From UMGS172 sp045651745 (lineage in GTDB: Bacteria > Bacillota > Clostridia > Oscillospirales > Acutalibacteraceae), in assembly GCA_045651745.1 (NCBI GenBank), contig JAZRSW010000099.1:1-15155 (forward strand): a DNA stretch of 15,155 nucleotides. The letters are read 5' to 3'. The notes beneath the pieces are model-generated. The model was not told where the DNA came from. It was given only the letters and a program-made list of their open reading frames with translations, and searched no databases. Every line of letters starts with the position of its first letter. Within the stretch, counting starts at the first letter, position 1. The position numbers and the translations under genes were made by a program. Positions 7,364-15,020 of the stretch are shown piece by piece.

Positions 7364-8671
7364 TTATTTTGCCTCATCGGGCTTGTATTTAACCTTAAAG
7401 CCTTGACCCCAATTTGAAGTATCAAATGAACCCTTAGGCTTTTTAATAGTTATAGTGTGCAAATACTTGCACGAACTGAACGCGCCTGCACCCACACTCT
7501 CGACAGACGCCGGTAAAGTAATATAATTCATTTTCCAACAGTTTTGAAACGCCTCTTCACCAATGGTTTTCAAGCCGTTACCCAATTCCATTTTACTTAA
7601 TCCAACACAATACGAAAATGCACCCTTGCCGATAATCTGAAGTGAATCTGTAAAGGTTATTGTGTCAAATTTTAAACACTGCTCAAAAGCGTAATCACCA
7701 ACGGTTGTAAGACCTTCAGGCATAATAGGACTTGCCAACAACTCACAACCACTGAAAGCCTTTTCTTCAATAACGGTAACAGTTTCGGGGATTATAACCT
7801 CACCTAAACTTTTACAACCGTAGAACATAGATTTCGGCACAACAGTAAGTCCCGACGGAAGTTTTACCGACACCAAAGACTTACATTGGTTAAGACAACC
7901 TTTAAGTTCTGTGACAGTGTCGGGAAAAACAATCTCGGTCACTGCATTTTCATAAAACGCGTTCTGACCAACAGTTACAAGCCCTTCATTAAGCGTAATC
8001 TTTTTAAGTTTAGTACATCCCGAAAAAGCATTGTCACTTACTTTTTTAAGACCATTTCCTGCAAAAAATTCAGTCAAACCAATGCATTTTTCAAAAGCGC
8101 TGACACCTATCGCGGTCAAAGAATTCGGCAATTTTAAATCGTTCAATAAACGGCAGTCATAAAAAGCGCTGTCGCCGATTGTGATAAGTCCTTCTTGAAA
8201 TGTAACCCTTTCAAGACTTAAACACTGATAAAACGCGCTTTCACGAATTTCCTTTAATGTTGACGGCAGTTTTACGGTTTTTAGTCCCGTGCAAAAACTG
8301 AATGCGCCGTCCTCAATAGTTTCAACACCGTTTGGCAACTCTATAAAAACCAACCCTGCACAACGGCTAAATGCCTCTGCTTTGATTGTTTTAATGCTAC
8401 TCGGAAGTTTTATTGAAGTAATATTAGAGTGGTTTTTAAAAACACCCTCATCCAAAACGGTAACGACTTTTCCTTTTAGCGAATCGGGTACAGTAACAGC
8501 ACCGCCGTCACCTATATACGCCATAAGTTCTGTATGATCGGAAAAAACTTTATACTGAAAGCCGTCACTTTCAAAAACAGTGCCATTGTCATCGTTACAA
8601 CCTGCAAAAAACGACAAAATCATAACCGATAATATTAAAACCGAAAGCACTTTATTAAATTTAATTGTCAT
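7364..8671 (-). CDS. BspA-type leucine-rich-repeat lipoprotein
   Basis: 435 aa predicted surface lipoprotein. A basic start and hydrophobic stretch (residues 1-24) end in FFAGC, with C25 as the probable lipidated cysteine; Phe at -3 is not the commonest lipobox residue, but A-G-C is typical. From about residue 76 to 412 there are about 15 repeats of 23 residues with the LRR_5 pattern AF..C..L..I.LP.GL..IG, for example AFSFCTGLKTVKLPSTL. One unit (near AFYENAVTEIVFP) is one residue short and the next starts LNQC. The last 20 residues are basic and outside the repeats. These proteins of gut Clostridia and Bacteroidetes act in adhesion or protein contact, but the ligand here is unknown. The start ATG at 8671 has GGGAGG at good distance, and it lies 40 bases after the exporter stop without a terminator, so it belongs to the same operon. 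Confidence 0.9.
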   Translation of the reverse strand: MTIKFNKVLSVLILSVMILSFFAGCNDDNGTVFESDGFQYKVFSDHTELMAYIGDGGAVTVPDSLKGKVVTVLDEGVFKNHSNITSIKLPSSIKTIKAEAFSRCAGLVFIELPNGVETIEDGAFSFCTGLKTVKLPSTLKEIRESAFYQCLSLERVTFQEGLITIGDSAFYDCRLLNDLKLPNSLTAIGVSAFEKCIGLTEFFAGNGLKKVSDNAFSGCTKLKKITLNEGLVTVGQNAFYENAVTEIVFPDTVTELKGCLNQCKSLVSVKLPSGLTVVPKSMFYGCKSLGEVIIPETVTVIEEKAFSGCELLASPIMPEGLTTVGDYAFEQCLKFDTITFTDSLQIIGKGAFSYCVGLSKMELGNGLKTIGEEAFQNCWKMNYITLPASVESVGAGAFSSCKYLHTITIKKPKGSFDTSNWGQGFKVKYKPDEAK

Positions 8672-8711
8672 TTCAAAGCCTCCCGAATAAAGTCAAAATT
8701 TTAATGCCGAT

Positions 8712-10898
8712 TTACGATTTTCTTTTGTTCATTTCCAACTGTGCCATAACGAGCCCGTAATAAATGCCTTTTTTCTTTAACAACTCATTATGAGTGCCAA
8801 GTTCAGCAATTTTATGGTCATCAATTACAGCAATGCGGTCGGCGTTTTTTAGCGTCGACAATCTGTGTGCAATAGCAAAGGTTGTTCTGCCTTTTCTTAA
8901 ACGCTCCAAGGCGCCTTGAATCTGATACTCATTTTCGGTATCAAGCGCCGAGGTTGCTTCATCCAAAATAAGAATTTTCGGGTCACCCAAAATTGCGCGT
9001 GCGATAACAACACGTTGTTTTTCACCGCCCGATAATGTATGACCGTTTTCGCCGACATAAGTGTTATAACCGTCGGAAAGTTTTAAAATAAACTCATGAG
9101 CATTAGCCGCTTTTGCCGCCATTATGACCTCTTCCAAGGTAGCATCGGGACGTGCAAAACGAATATTATCCAAAACAGTTCCTGCAAAAAGGAATGTTTC
9201 CTGCAACACAACACCTATTTGACGGTGATAACCAGCCGAGTCATAATCCTTGATATCAATACCGTCAACCGTAATTTGACCCTCATCAACATCATAAAGA
9301 CGCATACAAAGGTTGATAAATGTGGATTTCCCCGTGCCCGAAGCACCTACCAAACCTATCATTTCACCGGGTTTAACGTCTATACTTATACCGTCAAGCA
9401 CGATTTGGTGTGAATTATAGCCAAAAACAACGTTCTTAAAAGATATTTCACCTTTGATATCGCGTTTTATGGTGTTTTCCGTCTGTTTAATATCAGGAGT
9501 TTCCTCTAAAACATCATAAATACGGTCTAAACTTGTGGTCATATGAACAATCTGTCGCGGTAAGAATGACATCCAACTTAAAGGACCTAACAACATTCCG
9601 GCGTAGGACACAAACTGCATTAATTCACCCGTCGTCATTTTTCCGCCCAAAACGTCCAAACCACCTAAATAGACAATCAAATATGTACCAAAAGACAAAA
9701 GCAACGATAAAATCGGGAAAACAGTTGCGAAAAATTTCTCGTTTTTACGCTGAACTCGTGCCAACTCGTCATTCAGTTCATTAAAAATTTCAATCTCGTT
9801 TTTCTCACGTCCGTAAGACTTGACAATTCTAATCCCTGACAAAACATCCTGCAATTTGTTTTGGATTTTATCGCCTTTGCGACGCTGACGGTGGAAAATT
9901 TTACGGATATACGGCCAAAACGTGCGAGCAAACGTGATAATCAACGGTGCAAACACAAAAGCCGCCAACGCTAATTTCCAATTGAGTATCAGCATTAAAA
10001 CTGCCAACGCAACCAACGTAACCAACTGATGAAACGCATTACAAAAACTGTTTGCAAAGAACGTTCTAATACTATAAGTATCATCGAAAACACGGTGCAT
10101 AATCTCACCCGTGCTTCGTTTGTTCAAGAATGACATTGAAAGTCTTTGCAGATGGTCGGTCAATTTGTGGCGTAAAATATAACTTATCCTTAAACCCAAA
10201 CGAGTGCTTAAATAACTTTTGAGCAACTGACCCAAAAAGCCTATAAATATAATCGAACTGTAAATCGCCATAAAAAATGCAATGTTTTTAACTGTGCCCT
10301 TGCCGACTGAAAGATAACCGTCAACAAACCAACGTAACACAAACTGCTGGCCTAAATTTAAAGCCGTTGTTATAAACATTATCAAGAAAATTGCAGTAAA
10401 AATTGCCCAATGCGGACGGCTTAAGTCCAACACGCGATTTATACTGCGACTAGCCTTGTTGCATTTAGGACAGAAACCCGCGCCGTTAAGCATACGTCCG
10501 CATTTTTTGCACTGCTTTTCGCGGTCGTGGTTTTGGATAACACGGTCAGTATTGCCTTGGATAAACAAGTTGACACCTCGACTCAAACAAACAAACTGAG
10601 TGGTTGTTTTAGCGGTGAAGCGCGCGAAAATAGACTCCTCACCGTTTCGAGTTACAGTGAAAAGACCGCTGTCAACCTGATTGCGCACCTGCACCTTTTC
10701 GCAATCTGAGAGCTTTATTAAGTTGTGCTGTTCACCATTAAAGCTGAACAGATACGATTTGGTCGCACCGACATAAAAGTCTTCGGTAAACTGCCCCGAC
10801 AAGTCAATATCGGGATGAACACAGTAAACCGGAACTTCGTCGGTAAACCTTTTAAGCCGTTCGGAATATTCCGACGGCAACTTTAAATTAAGCTCCAT
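8712..10898 (-). CDS. ABC exporter half B with PH-like domain and zinc ribbon
   Basis: 728 aa fused membrane-ATPase exporter of the MsbA/LmrA class. An N-terminal beta-rich domain (about 30-118) that looks PH-like comes first. It is followed by a zinc ribbon, C130-X2-C133-X9-C143-X2-C146, ahead of the six-helix membrane domain (about 163-450). The ATPase part has Walker A GLVGASGTGKST (515-526), Q-loop Q566, signature LSGGEKQR (622-629), Walker B ILILDE (642-647, catalytic E647), and H678 in IAHRLST. All catalytic residues are intact. The start ATG at 10898 has TAGAGGAT just upstream, 19 bases after the DUF1854 stop. The same layout in the other exporter gene nearby suggests a heterodimer, though two homodimers are possible. 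Substrate unknown. The extra N-terminal region is outside the common exporter plan and may bind the DUF1854 protein or a cytosolic partner; that is inference. Confidence 0.92.
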   Translation of the reverse strand: MELNLKLPSEYSERLKRFTDEVPVYCVHPDIDLSGQFTEDFYVGATKSYLFSFNGEQHNLIKLSDCEKVQVRNQVDSGLFTVTRNGEESIFARFTAKTTTQFVCLSRGVNLFIQGNTDRVIQNHDREKQCKKCGRMLNGAGFCPKCNKASRSINRVLDLSRPHWAIFTAIFLIMFITTALNLGQQFVLRWFVDGYLSVGKGTVKNIAFFMAIYSSIIFIGFLGQLLKSYLSTRLGLRISYILRHKLTDHLQRLSMSFLNKRSTGEIMHRVFDDTYSIRTFFANSFCNAFHQLVTLVALAVLMLILNWKLALAAFVFAPLIITFARTFWPYIRKIFHRQRRKGDKIQNKLQDVLSGIRIVKSYGREKNEIEIFNELNDELARVQRKNEKFFATVFPILSLLLSFGTYLIVYLGGLDVLGGKMTTGELMQFVSYAGMLLGPLSWMSFLPRQIVHMTTSLDRIYDVLEETPDIKQTENTIKRDIKGEISFKNVVFGYNSHQIVLDGISIDVKPGEMIGLVGASGTGKSTFINLCMRLYDVDEGQITVDGIDIKDYDSAGYHRQIGVVLQETFLFAGTVLDNIRFARPDATLEEVIMAAKAANAHEFILKLSDGYNTYVGENGHTLSGGEKQRVVIARAILGDPKILILDEATSALDTENEYQIQGALERLRKGRTTFAIAHRLSTLKNADRIAVIDDHKIAELGTHNELLKKKGIYYGLVMAQLEMNKRKS

Positions 10899-10917
10899 AT
10901 CTATCCTCTAAAAAGTT

Positions 10918-11457
10918 TTATAAATAAAGGTCTAACTTTTTCATTTCTTTAGGTGTGAGTTTACTTAAATCCTCTAAAAAATAGCGGTTTTCGTTAGAAT
11001 CCTTAATAATTACACCTTTTCCGTGATGAATAACGGCACCCGCAGAACCCGAAGAACTTGCAAATTTAGCCCTACCGCAATCGGTATCAACCGTCCAATA
11101 GGTATAACCATATTCTTCCTTAACACTGATAATTCGGGTGACTTTCGGCATATAGTAGCGAAGTTTTAATTGCTTTTTGAGAATTTCAACTGTTTTAGTG
11201 TCAAAATCACTCAAATTTTCAATCATTCCGAGTTCTTCCTGCTTTCCGTCAGGCAAACGGATTGACAAATATTTTTCGGGGTCGGTCAATGGGAAAGAGC
11301 AAATCACATTAACGTATGGGGTATCCTCTCCATTGATTTTAGCCCCTAATAGTCCGCCTTTTGTTTCGTAAAACTCGGCGTTTTCGGGAGTAAGCCTTAA
11401 AATATTCAATTTTTTCTCAGTTTCTTGTTTTTCAACATCCAAAATATTTTCAGCCAT
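10918..11457 (-). CDS. DUF1854 protein, companion of the ABC exporter
   Basis: 179 aa soluble protein with no signal peptide or membrane segment. It matches my recollection of the DUF1854 family: a start of the type L.PENAEFYET.GGLLGA, then QEELGMIENLSDFD (about 73-86), the central core LRYYMPKVTRI (about 99-109), GYTYWTVDTDCGRAKF (about 116-131), VIIKDSNENRYFLEDL (about 149-164), and the closing LDLYL. In known cases DUF1854 is either the tail of an ABC exporter or a separate neighbour, and some are annotated as cyanophycin metabolism-associated. No cyanophycin synthetase or cyanophycinase gene is in this window, so that link is not shown here. The gene sits between the two exporter halves, 12 and 19 bases from them, which strongly suggests it is part of the transport complex. 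Its molecular role is not known. Confidence 0.8.
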   Translation of the reverse strand: MAENILDVEKQETEKKLNILRLTPENAEFYETKGGLLGAKINGEDTPYVNVICSFPLTDPEKYLSIRLPDGKQEELGMIENLSDFDTKTVEILKKQLKLRYYMPKVTRIISVKEEYGYTYWTVDTDCGRAKFASSSGSAGAVIHHGKGVIIKDSNENRYFLEDLSKLTPKEMKKLDLYL

Positions 11458-11469
11458 AATTTACTCCTT

Positions 11470-13803
11470 TCATTCACCGATACTGCGGAATTTTAACGCT
11501 TCGTTTTGTATTCCTACAAGTTTATAATATGTACCCTTTGCCCTGATAAGTTCGTCGTGTGTGCCGTTTTCGACAATCTTTCCGTCCTCAATAACAATAA
11601 GCTTATCGGCATTTCGCAAGGTTGAAATTCTGTGGGCAATCGACAGTGTCGTCCTGCCCTTTGACAGTTCTTCCAATGCATTTTGAATTTTACGCTCCGT
11701 TTCGGTGTCAACCGCTGCCGTTGCTTCATCTAAAATAAGAATTTTAGGATTTGAAAGTATTGCGCGTGCAATCGATATACGTTGACGCTCACCGCCCGAT
11801 AAACTGCGACCGCCCGTACCGACGTAAGTATCATACCCGTCGGGCAATTTCAAAATAAAGTCGTGAGCGCCCGCTACGATAGCGGCATCTAAAACTTCGC
11901 GTCGGTCAGCATTCGGATTAGCATAGGCTATATTATCAAAAATCGAGCCTTTGAATATATAGGTTTCCTGACTGACCAAGGCGACCGAACTTCTAATATC
12001 CTCAAACCGCATATCTCTTAAATCCACGCCGTCTAAATATATATGCCCTGAATTAGGGTCATAAAGCCTTGTTATGAGATTAGCAAGCGTTGATTTTCCT
12101 GCGCCCGATTTGCCGACTATACCCAAGGTTTCCCCCGGATTGACAGTCAATGATACGTCCTTTATAACCTCTCGGTTTTCTTCATAACCGAAAGTGACGT
12201 TTTGAAGTTTGACTTCACCTTTTACTTGGTTAAGGTTTTGAGGCTCTGCCGTTTCGACAACATCAGGTTTAGCGTCGATAATCTCGAAAATACGCTGTGC
12301 CGAGTTCATAGACGACGACCACCAACGGAAAATGTGCGAGAAAAAGTTCGCGGGGTCAGAGAGTAAAGAAACATAACCGGTAAAGGTTATAAGTTCGCCG
12401 TATGACATTTGCGGTTTAAACACCGCCAAAACAAAGCAAACGCCAACACCCCAAACCGCTAAAGCCGAAACCGCCTTTGCAACCTCATAAACGGCGGTGA
12501 ACTTAAGGTCAAACCGCATTGCATTGTACTGTGAATCATAAGCGCGGTCGTTTTCCTTATCCAAACGTTTGGACTCCTCATCCTCCATACCGAAGGATTT
12601 TACCACCCTTGCGCCTGATAAATTATCGTTAACCTTCGCACGATAATCACGTGAGGTCTGGTGCATTTTACTGTTATAATGCCACATTCTCGGTTGCAGT
12701 TTTACGCTGATTACAGCCGCAATCGGTATAGAAACGCAAGCCGTTAACGCCAGCACCCAGTTAGTACTGAACATAACCGCAAATGAGAAGATAAGCGTAA
12801 ATAAATTCGGTAAAATATAAGGTATTCCGTCTATAAAAATGTCGGAAACCTGTGTGGCGTCAGAGGTGATTCTCGTCATAAGTCCACCGGTCCGTTTCCC
12901 CGTAAAGAACGAAACCGAAAGCCGTTGTATCGCGCTGAAAACCTCATTCTTTATTGTACTTACAACAGTCGGTACAACCTTTGCGACCTGAATGCCTTGA
13001 ATTATACCAAAAAGTTGTTGCAACAGTTTACAGCCCGCCATTGTAAGTGCAAGTAATAAAAGAATTACTGCAAAATCGTCAATCGGCAAATTGGATAGCA
13101 ACGGCAACGTTTTGTCTTTGGCCAAAACACCGTCATAAAGCAAACTACCGCTTAAATACGGCCATACCGACGTGAAAACCGCCGTCAAAACGCTCATTAC
13201 ACACATAATGGCAATCTGCAACGTGAACGGTTTGAAAAAGCCTGCTAATCTAAAGAAAATTTTACGTTTGTCCATACATTTTGGACAAACTTTACGTTGA
13301 GGGTCAGGGTAACGGTGACCGCATTTTGGACACTTTTCGATACGTTTTTCCTCAAAAAGCCTATCCTCCGCCACTTCTTCTCCCTTTGCCTTTAAGTTTA
13401 AAACCTCGCAAAGACGGTTTATGCGGAATTTATAAGCGTTGGTAAACGCACAAATTTGTTTTTCGACGCCGTCCACCGACATTCTTAAAACACCGCCGAC
13501 TACCAAACTATCGGTAACGGCAGAAGAAACACGGCTTATCTCTATCACTTCAAAATCGTAATCGTCAGCCTTACGGCGCTTGGTTGAAAAAGGTGAAAAA
13601 TCTATAAGATTTTCGGTTTTCTCGCGGTTTATACCGATAATCAATGAAGATTCAGTCAAAATGAGAATACGATGACGAAATTCGCAATCAACCTCCATAT
13701 CAGTTTCGGCAAAAACTAACACCTCATTGGTCAACAAGCCCTTTTCCAATAAACTGATTTTAAGTTTTTCGGGCAATTCACCCAAGCGCTTTTTCTCGTC
13801 CAT
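11470..13803 (-). CDS. ABC exporter half A with PH-like domain and zinc ribbon
   Basis: 777 aa exporter half and first gene of the seven-gene operon. The N-terminal domain (about 25-137) includes a beta-rich region that looks PH-like (FRHRILILTESSLIIGI ... FEVIEISRVSSAV ... YKFRINRLCEVLNL). A zinc ribbon follows, C158-X2-C161-X11-C173-X2-C176, then the six-helix membrane domain (about 188-500). The ATPase part has Walker A GIVGKSGAGKST (561-572), Q-loop Q612, signature LSGGERQR (668-675), Walker B ILILDE (688-693, E693), and H724 in IAHRIST. Nothing catalytic is missing, so both ATP sites of a heterodimer with the other half would be active. The ATG at 13803 follows AAGGTGG. A sigma-A type promoter and a palindromic operator lie directly upstream. 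Similar domain order in both halves points to an old duplication. Substrate unknown. Confidence 0.92.
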   Translation of the reverse strand: MDEKKRLGELPEKLKISLLEKGLLTNEVLVFAETDMEVDCEFRHRILILTESSLIIGINREKTENLIDFSPFSTKRRKADDYDFEVIEISRVSSAVTDSLVVGGVLRMSVDGVEKQICAFTNAYKFRINRLCEVLNLKAKGEEVAEDRLFEEKRIEKCPKCGHRYPDPQRKVCPKCMDKRKIFFRLAGFFKPFTLQIAIMCVMSVLTAVFTSVWPYLSGSLLYDGVLAKDKTLPLLSNLPIDDFAVILLLLALTMAGCKLLQQLFGIIQGIQVAKVVPTVVSTIKNEVFSAIQRLSVSFFTGKRTGGLMTRITSDATQVSDIFIDGIPYILPNLFTLIFSFAVMFSTNWVLALTACVSIPIAAVISVKLQPRMWHYNSKMHQTSRDYRAKVNDNLSGARVVKSFGMEDEESKRLDKENDRAYDSQYNAMRFDLKFTAVYEVAKAVSALAVWGVGVCFVLAVFKPQMSYGELITFTGYVSLLSDPANFFSHIFRWWSSSMNSAQRIFEIIDAKPDVVETAEPQNLNQVKGEVKLQNVTFGYEENREVIKDVSLTVNPGETLGIVGKSGAGKSTLANLITRLYDPNSGHIYLDGVDLRDMRFEDIRSSVALVSQETYIFKGSIFDNIAYANPNADRREVLDAAIVAGAHDFILKLPDGYDTYVGTGGRSLSGGERQRISIARAILSNPKILILDEATAAVDTETERKIQNALEELSKGRTTLSIAHRISTLRNADKLIVIEDGKIVENGTHDELIRAKGTYYKLVGIQNEALKFRSIGE

Positions 13804-13818
13804 ATTCTCACCACCTTT

Positions 13819-13834
13819 TGTGTATACTTACACA
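13819..13834. promoter_or_regulatory. palindromic operator TGTGTA-N4-TACACA
   Basis: Perfect six-base arms around a four-base centre, placed just downstream of the -10 element and over the expected transcription start of the exporter operon. The position fits a repressor site. The sequence resembles sites used by GntR-family regulators of the YtrA type, which often control ABC transporters, but no such regulator is encoded in the window, so this is a guess at the protein class. Confidence 0.6.
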
Positions 13835-13839
13835 CAATA

Positions 13840-13868
13840 AGAATATCACAAATCACACAAATTGTCAA
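13840..13868 (-). promoter_or_regulatory. sigma-A promoter of the exporter and DNA repair operon
   Basis: Minus-strand -35 TTGACA (13863-13868, exact consensus), 17-base spacer, -10 TATTCT (13840-13845, four of six). The expected start is about seven bases downstream, inside the palindromic operator, and the first start codon lies about 30 bases further. Confidence 0.8.
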
Positions 13869-13901
13869 CGAAAGCAACCGCCAAGACGGTATAAATTTAT
13901 C

Positions 13902-13931
13902 AAAAAACCGCCGACGATTAAACGTCGGCGG
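13902..13931 (-). terminator. intrinsic terminator of the marR-nitroreductase unit
   Basis: On the minus strand CCGCCGACG, a six-base loop TTTAAT and CGTCGGCGG form a perfect nine-base GC-rich stem, followed by TTTTTT. It begins eight bases after the nitroreductase stop and separates this unit from the exporter operon promoter. Confidence 0.93.
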
Positions 13932-13938
13932 GTTTTAA

Positions 13939-14451
13939 TTATTTATAAATAACTGTATCACTTAGCGGTCGGGTTTCAAAATGCAAATTTAACGGTTTAG
14001 CGTCATCAGAAGGATAGCCCATAACCAACAATGCTACGGGAATTATGTTTTCGGGGATTTCGAATGTTTCTATCATAGCATTTGGGTCAAAATGCATAAC
14101 CCAAGTAGTACCGATACCTATATTGGCGGCCACCAGCATCATATGCGTTGCCACGATTGAAGCATCGGCAACTCCCGAACTTTTGCCGTCATACTTTCTT
14201 CGCCAAACCTCATCCTTGTTGTAGCAAACAAGCATTGCATTAGGTGCATTAAAATGACATTTAGTACAACTCTTTAATTTTTCTATCGCATCATCACTTT
14301 GGAAAACATAAATACGTTGCGGCTGATTATTACAACCCGTAGGTGCTAAATGACCTGCATTTAAAATTGTTTCAATATCTTTGTCTGAAAGTTTTTCTTC
14401 CTTAAAACTTCTGACCGAAAATCTTTCTTTAATTAAATCAAAGTATTCCAT
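13939..14451 (-). CDS. nitroreductase family flavoprotein
   Basis: 170 aa FMN-dependent oxidoreductase of the nitroreductase superfamily, probably cytosolic and NAD(P)H-using. The FMN-phosphate motif RFSVRSF (10-16; R10, S12, R14) comes first, then HLAPTGCNNQPQ (34-45) and the late GIGTTWV (112-118) and VMGYPSDDAKP (143-153). The length is at the short end for the family but complete. Three cysteines in CTKC and nearby (C62, C65, C76) are extra and could be redox active or incidental; they are too few and too scattered to propose a ferredoxin domain. The start ATG at 14451 has GAGG seven bases upstream and follows the MarR stop after 12 bases, so the two are cotranscribed and this is probably the enzyme controlled by that repressor. 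The physiological substrate (quinone, nitro compound or other electrophile) cannot be deduced. Confidence 0.9.
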   Translation of the reverse strand: MEYFDLIKERFSVRSFKEEKLSDKDIETILNAGHLAPTGCNNQPQRIYVFQSDDAIEKLKSCTKCHFNAPNAMLVCYNKDEVWRRKYDGKSSGVADASIVATHMMLVAANIGIGTTWVMHFDPNAMIETFEIPENIIPVALLVMGYPSDDAKPLNLHFETRPLSDTVIYK

Positions 14452-14463
14452 TATTATACCTCA

Positions 14464-14928
14464 TTATTCTTTAGCCGATGTGTTTAATCCCTCTTCACTT
14501 ACTGCTTTAAGGTTTGCGGCAATTTGCTCCAAAGCCTCGTAAAACAGTTCTCTACGCTCTACGGTCAAACCTTTTCCGCCTGCCTCGGCAGCCTTTGCAG
14601 CCAAGGATTGCACGTGTTCTGCGGCGGCTTTTCCATCATCTGTCAACTTGATTTTTGCGCGATAAAGACTTCCGTTATTATCCTCGCGCTTTACTAAACC
14701 TTTTTCCTCTAACGAAGCGACAGCGCGAGAAACATCGGCCTTGTTTTTATCACACAATTCTCCCAACTTTACCGAAGTCACACCCTCAGGGAAACGGTAA
14801 AGCGTTAAAATATAATGTGCAAACGGACCTTTTAATTCATATTTTGACATCTCGTCAGCGGCGATTTTATGCCAGTAACGGTTGATTTCGGTAATTGCAT
14901 AGGTAAATCTTTCAAATCTTCCAAGCAT
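14464..14928 (-). CDS. MarR family transcriptional repressor
   Basis: 154 aa from the ATG at 14928. Dimerisation helices at the two ends frame a winged helix-turn-helix at about 35-100: SVKLGELCDKNKADVSRAV holds the helix-turn-helix with recognition helix KADVSRAVASLEEKGLV (about 63-79), and REDNNGSLYRAKIKLTDDG (81-99) forms the wing. A GTG three codons earlier (14937) lies inside the ribosome binding site GGGGTG, so the ATG is preferred. The upstream region has a near-consensus promoter with two identical operator copies, fitting autorepression, with release by a small ligand or oxidation. C59 is its only cysteine and lies near the recognition helix, so oxidation sensing is possible but unproven. 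It is cotranscribed with the nitroreductase, a common pairing for MarR regulators of stress by electrophiles or phenolics. Confidence 0.92.
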   Translation of the reverse strand: MLGRFERFTYAITEINRYWHKIAADEMSKYELKGPFAHYILTLYRFPEGVTSVKLGELCDKNKADVSRAVASLEEKGLVKREDNNGSLYRAKIKLTDDGKAAAEHVQSLAAKAAEAGGKGLTVERRELFYEALEQIAANLKAVSEEGLNTSAKE

Positions 14929-14950
14929 TATTTTCACCCCAATTAAAATA

Positions 14951-14970
14951 AAAGTTGATTTGTCAACATT
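14951..14970. promoter_or_regulatory. operator copy 1, over the marR transcription start
   Basis: Contains GTTGATTTGTCAAC, arms GTTGA and TCAAC around four bases. Read on the minus strand it is the TTGA-N4-TCAA arrangement typical of MarR sites. It lies immediately downstream of the -10. Its 20 bases are identical to copy 2. Confidence 0.78.
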
Positions 14971-14974
14971 TTAC

Positions 14975-15003
14975 ATTTTACCACATGAAAGTTGATTTGT
15001 CAA
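14975..15003 (-). promoter_or_regulatory. sigma-A promoter of marR-nitroreductase
   Basis: Minus-strand -35 TTGACA (14998-15003), 17-base spacer, -10 TAAAAT (14975-14980, five of six). The -35 lies inside operator copy 2 and the start point falls at the edge of or inside copy 1. Confidence 0.88.
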
Positions 15004-15007
15004 CATT
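14988..15007. promoter_or_regulatory. operator copy 2, over the marR -35 element
   Basis: A second identical 20-base copy of the GTTGATTTGTCAAC element, 37 bases from the first (start to start). Binding here would cover the -35 box. Confidence 0.78.
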
Positions 15008-15020
15008 GATGGTAATCATA

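Noticed and set aside
7443..8446. About 69-base periodicity resembling a tandem DNA repeat
   Set aside because: It is the coding trace of the 23-residue LRR units. The DNA copies are strongly diverged, so it is protein-level repetition and not a DNA repeat or CRISPR array.
10918..11457. Assigning a cyanophycin export function to the DUF1854 and ABC genes
   Set aside because: Only some DUF1854 proteins are near cyanophycin genes, and no cyanophycin synthetase, cyanophycinase or isoaspartyl dipeptidase gene is in the window.
11514..11729. 71-codon open frame on the minus strand inside the first exporter gene
   Set aside because: It lies out of frame in the ATPase-coding part of the exporter, where the true frame shows signature, Walker B and switch histidine motifs. 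No family features or own ribosome binding site.
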